Below are positions 52,700-52,827 of a stretch of 52,827 nucleotides of DNA, piece after piece; position 1 is the stretch's first letter; every line of letters starts with the position of its first letter. The stretch comes from JAVBPE01 sp031549865 (GTDB taxonomy: Bacteria > Bacillota_I > Bacilli_A > Acholeplasmatales > Anaeroplasmataceae): NCBI GenBank assembly GCA_031549865.1, contig JAVBPE010000021.1, positions 1-52,827 on the forward strand, in the 5' to 3' direction. The translations under genes were made by a program, and so were the position numbers. The notes under the pieces were generated by a model. It saw only the letters and a list, made by a program, of their open reading frames with translations, ran no database searches and was not told the origin of the DNA.

Positions 52700-52827
52700 G
52701 AAAACCCCCAGATAGTCTGGGGGTTCAAAAAAGCTTATAGCTATGCAAAGAAAAAAACCTTTGTTAAAATATAAAAGTAGTCTGCCAACTGCAAATATAA
52801 AATAACAAAGGAGAATATTATCAAGTG
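52700..52827 (+). mobile_element. Probable left end of an IS200-type insertion sequence (truncated by the window)
   Basis: The window ends with an IS200-like 5' end. A GC-rich 10-bp perfect hairpin lies at 52703-52725 (AACCCCCAGA, TAG loop, TCTGGGGGTT), like the end hairpin bound by the Y1 transposase. A second inverted repeat, CCTTTGTTA (52758-52766) and TAACAAAGG (52803-52811), would hide the AAAGGAG ribosome site (52807-52813). IS200 elements typically have both features. A GTG at 52825-52827 may start tnpA, but no coding sequence is left to confirm it. Confidence 0.55.

Noticed and set aside
1..52827. Mycoplasma-type code with TGA as tryptophan
   Set aside because: Several genes end cleanly at TGA (plsX, nth, the Cse60-like gene) and the conserved tryptophans I checked use TGG.

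Overview
This window is a stretch of chromosome from a very AT-rich, low-GC Gram-positive bacterium. Tryptophan is encoded by TGG, and TGA is used as a stop (for example plsX, nth and the Cse60-like gene), so the genetic code is standard and this is not a code-4 mollicute. Gene order from rlmN to rnc follows the classical Bacilli cluster (rlmN, prpC, prkC, rsgA, rpe, spoVM, rpmB, yloU, fakA, recG, plsX, rnc) with deletions. Both replicative polymerases, PolC and DnaE, are present. Three sporulation-type genes are visible: spoVM, a cse60-like gene and a cotD-like gene. I infer a spore-forming or recently spore-forming member of the Bacilli, near Erysipelotrichia, Turicibacter or the sporulating relatives of Mollicutes. 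I cannot place it more closely.

Layout. 1-164: end of a 5S rRNA gene, tRNA-Asn and a terminator. 263-4107: threonine operon thrC-thrB-ACT protein-hom. 4273-10077: a response regulator with an HD-GYP domain, followed by a very large hybrid histidine kinase. 10164-12987: xylulokinase and xylose isomerase. 13065-16069: acyl carrier protein, then a degenerate leucyl-tRNA synthetase paralogue, then a VanZ-family membrane protein. 16062-16988 (minus): radical SAM protein. 17104-22351: membrane protein and polC. 22438-25721: BI-1 membrane protein, CotD-like Cys-rich protein, alpha/beta hydrolase and two unknown proteins. 25758-29416: Phe T-box leader with pheS-pheT. 29428-33081: rlmN, a kinase-less PASTA protein, rsgA, rpe and spoVM. 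33187-34922 (minus): purine permease and rpmB. 35361-42642: fakA, recG, plsX, rnc, dapB, dnaD and nth. 42676-42855: Cse60-like small gene. 42947-45812: XRE/TPR regulator, an 81-aa unknown protein and an Ig-like surface protein, all translationally coupled. 45856-48837: dnaE. 49171-52644: large GLUG/Ig-repeat surface protein. 52700-52827: the probable left end of an IS200-type element that runs off the window.

Most of the window is housekeeping. The most unusual items are four. The first is a full-length LeuRS-like protein whose HIGH motif is gone, lying directly behind acpP. The second is a stand-alone membrane PASTA protein in the exact position where the Ser/Thr kinase PrkC normally sits, with an RBS-masking 12-bp hairpin in front of it. 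The third is the set of very short sporulation genes, including a 27-codon spoVM that length-filtered gene calls would miss. The fourth is a coupled regulator/unknown/surface-protein operon with a 9-bp inverted repeat at its start. No CRISPR array, prophage or toxin cluster was seen.
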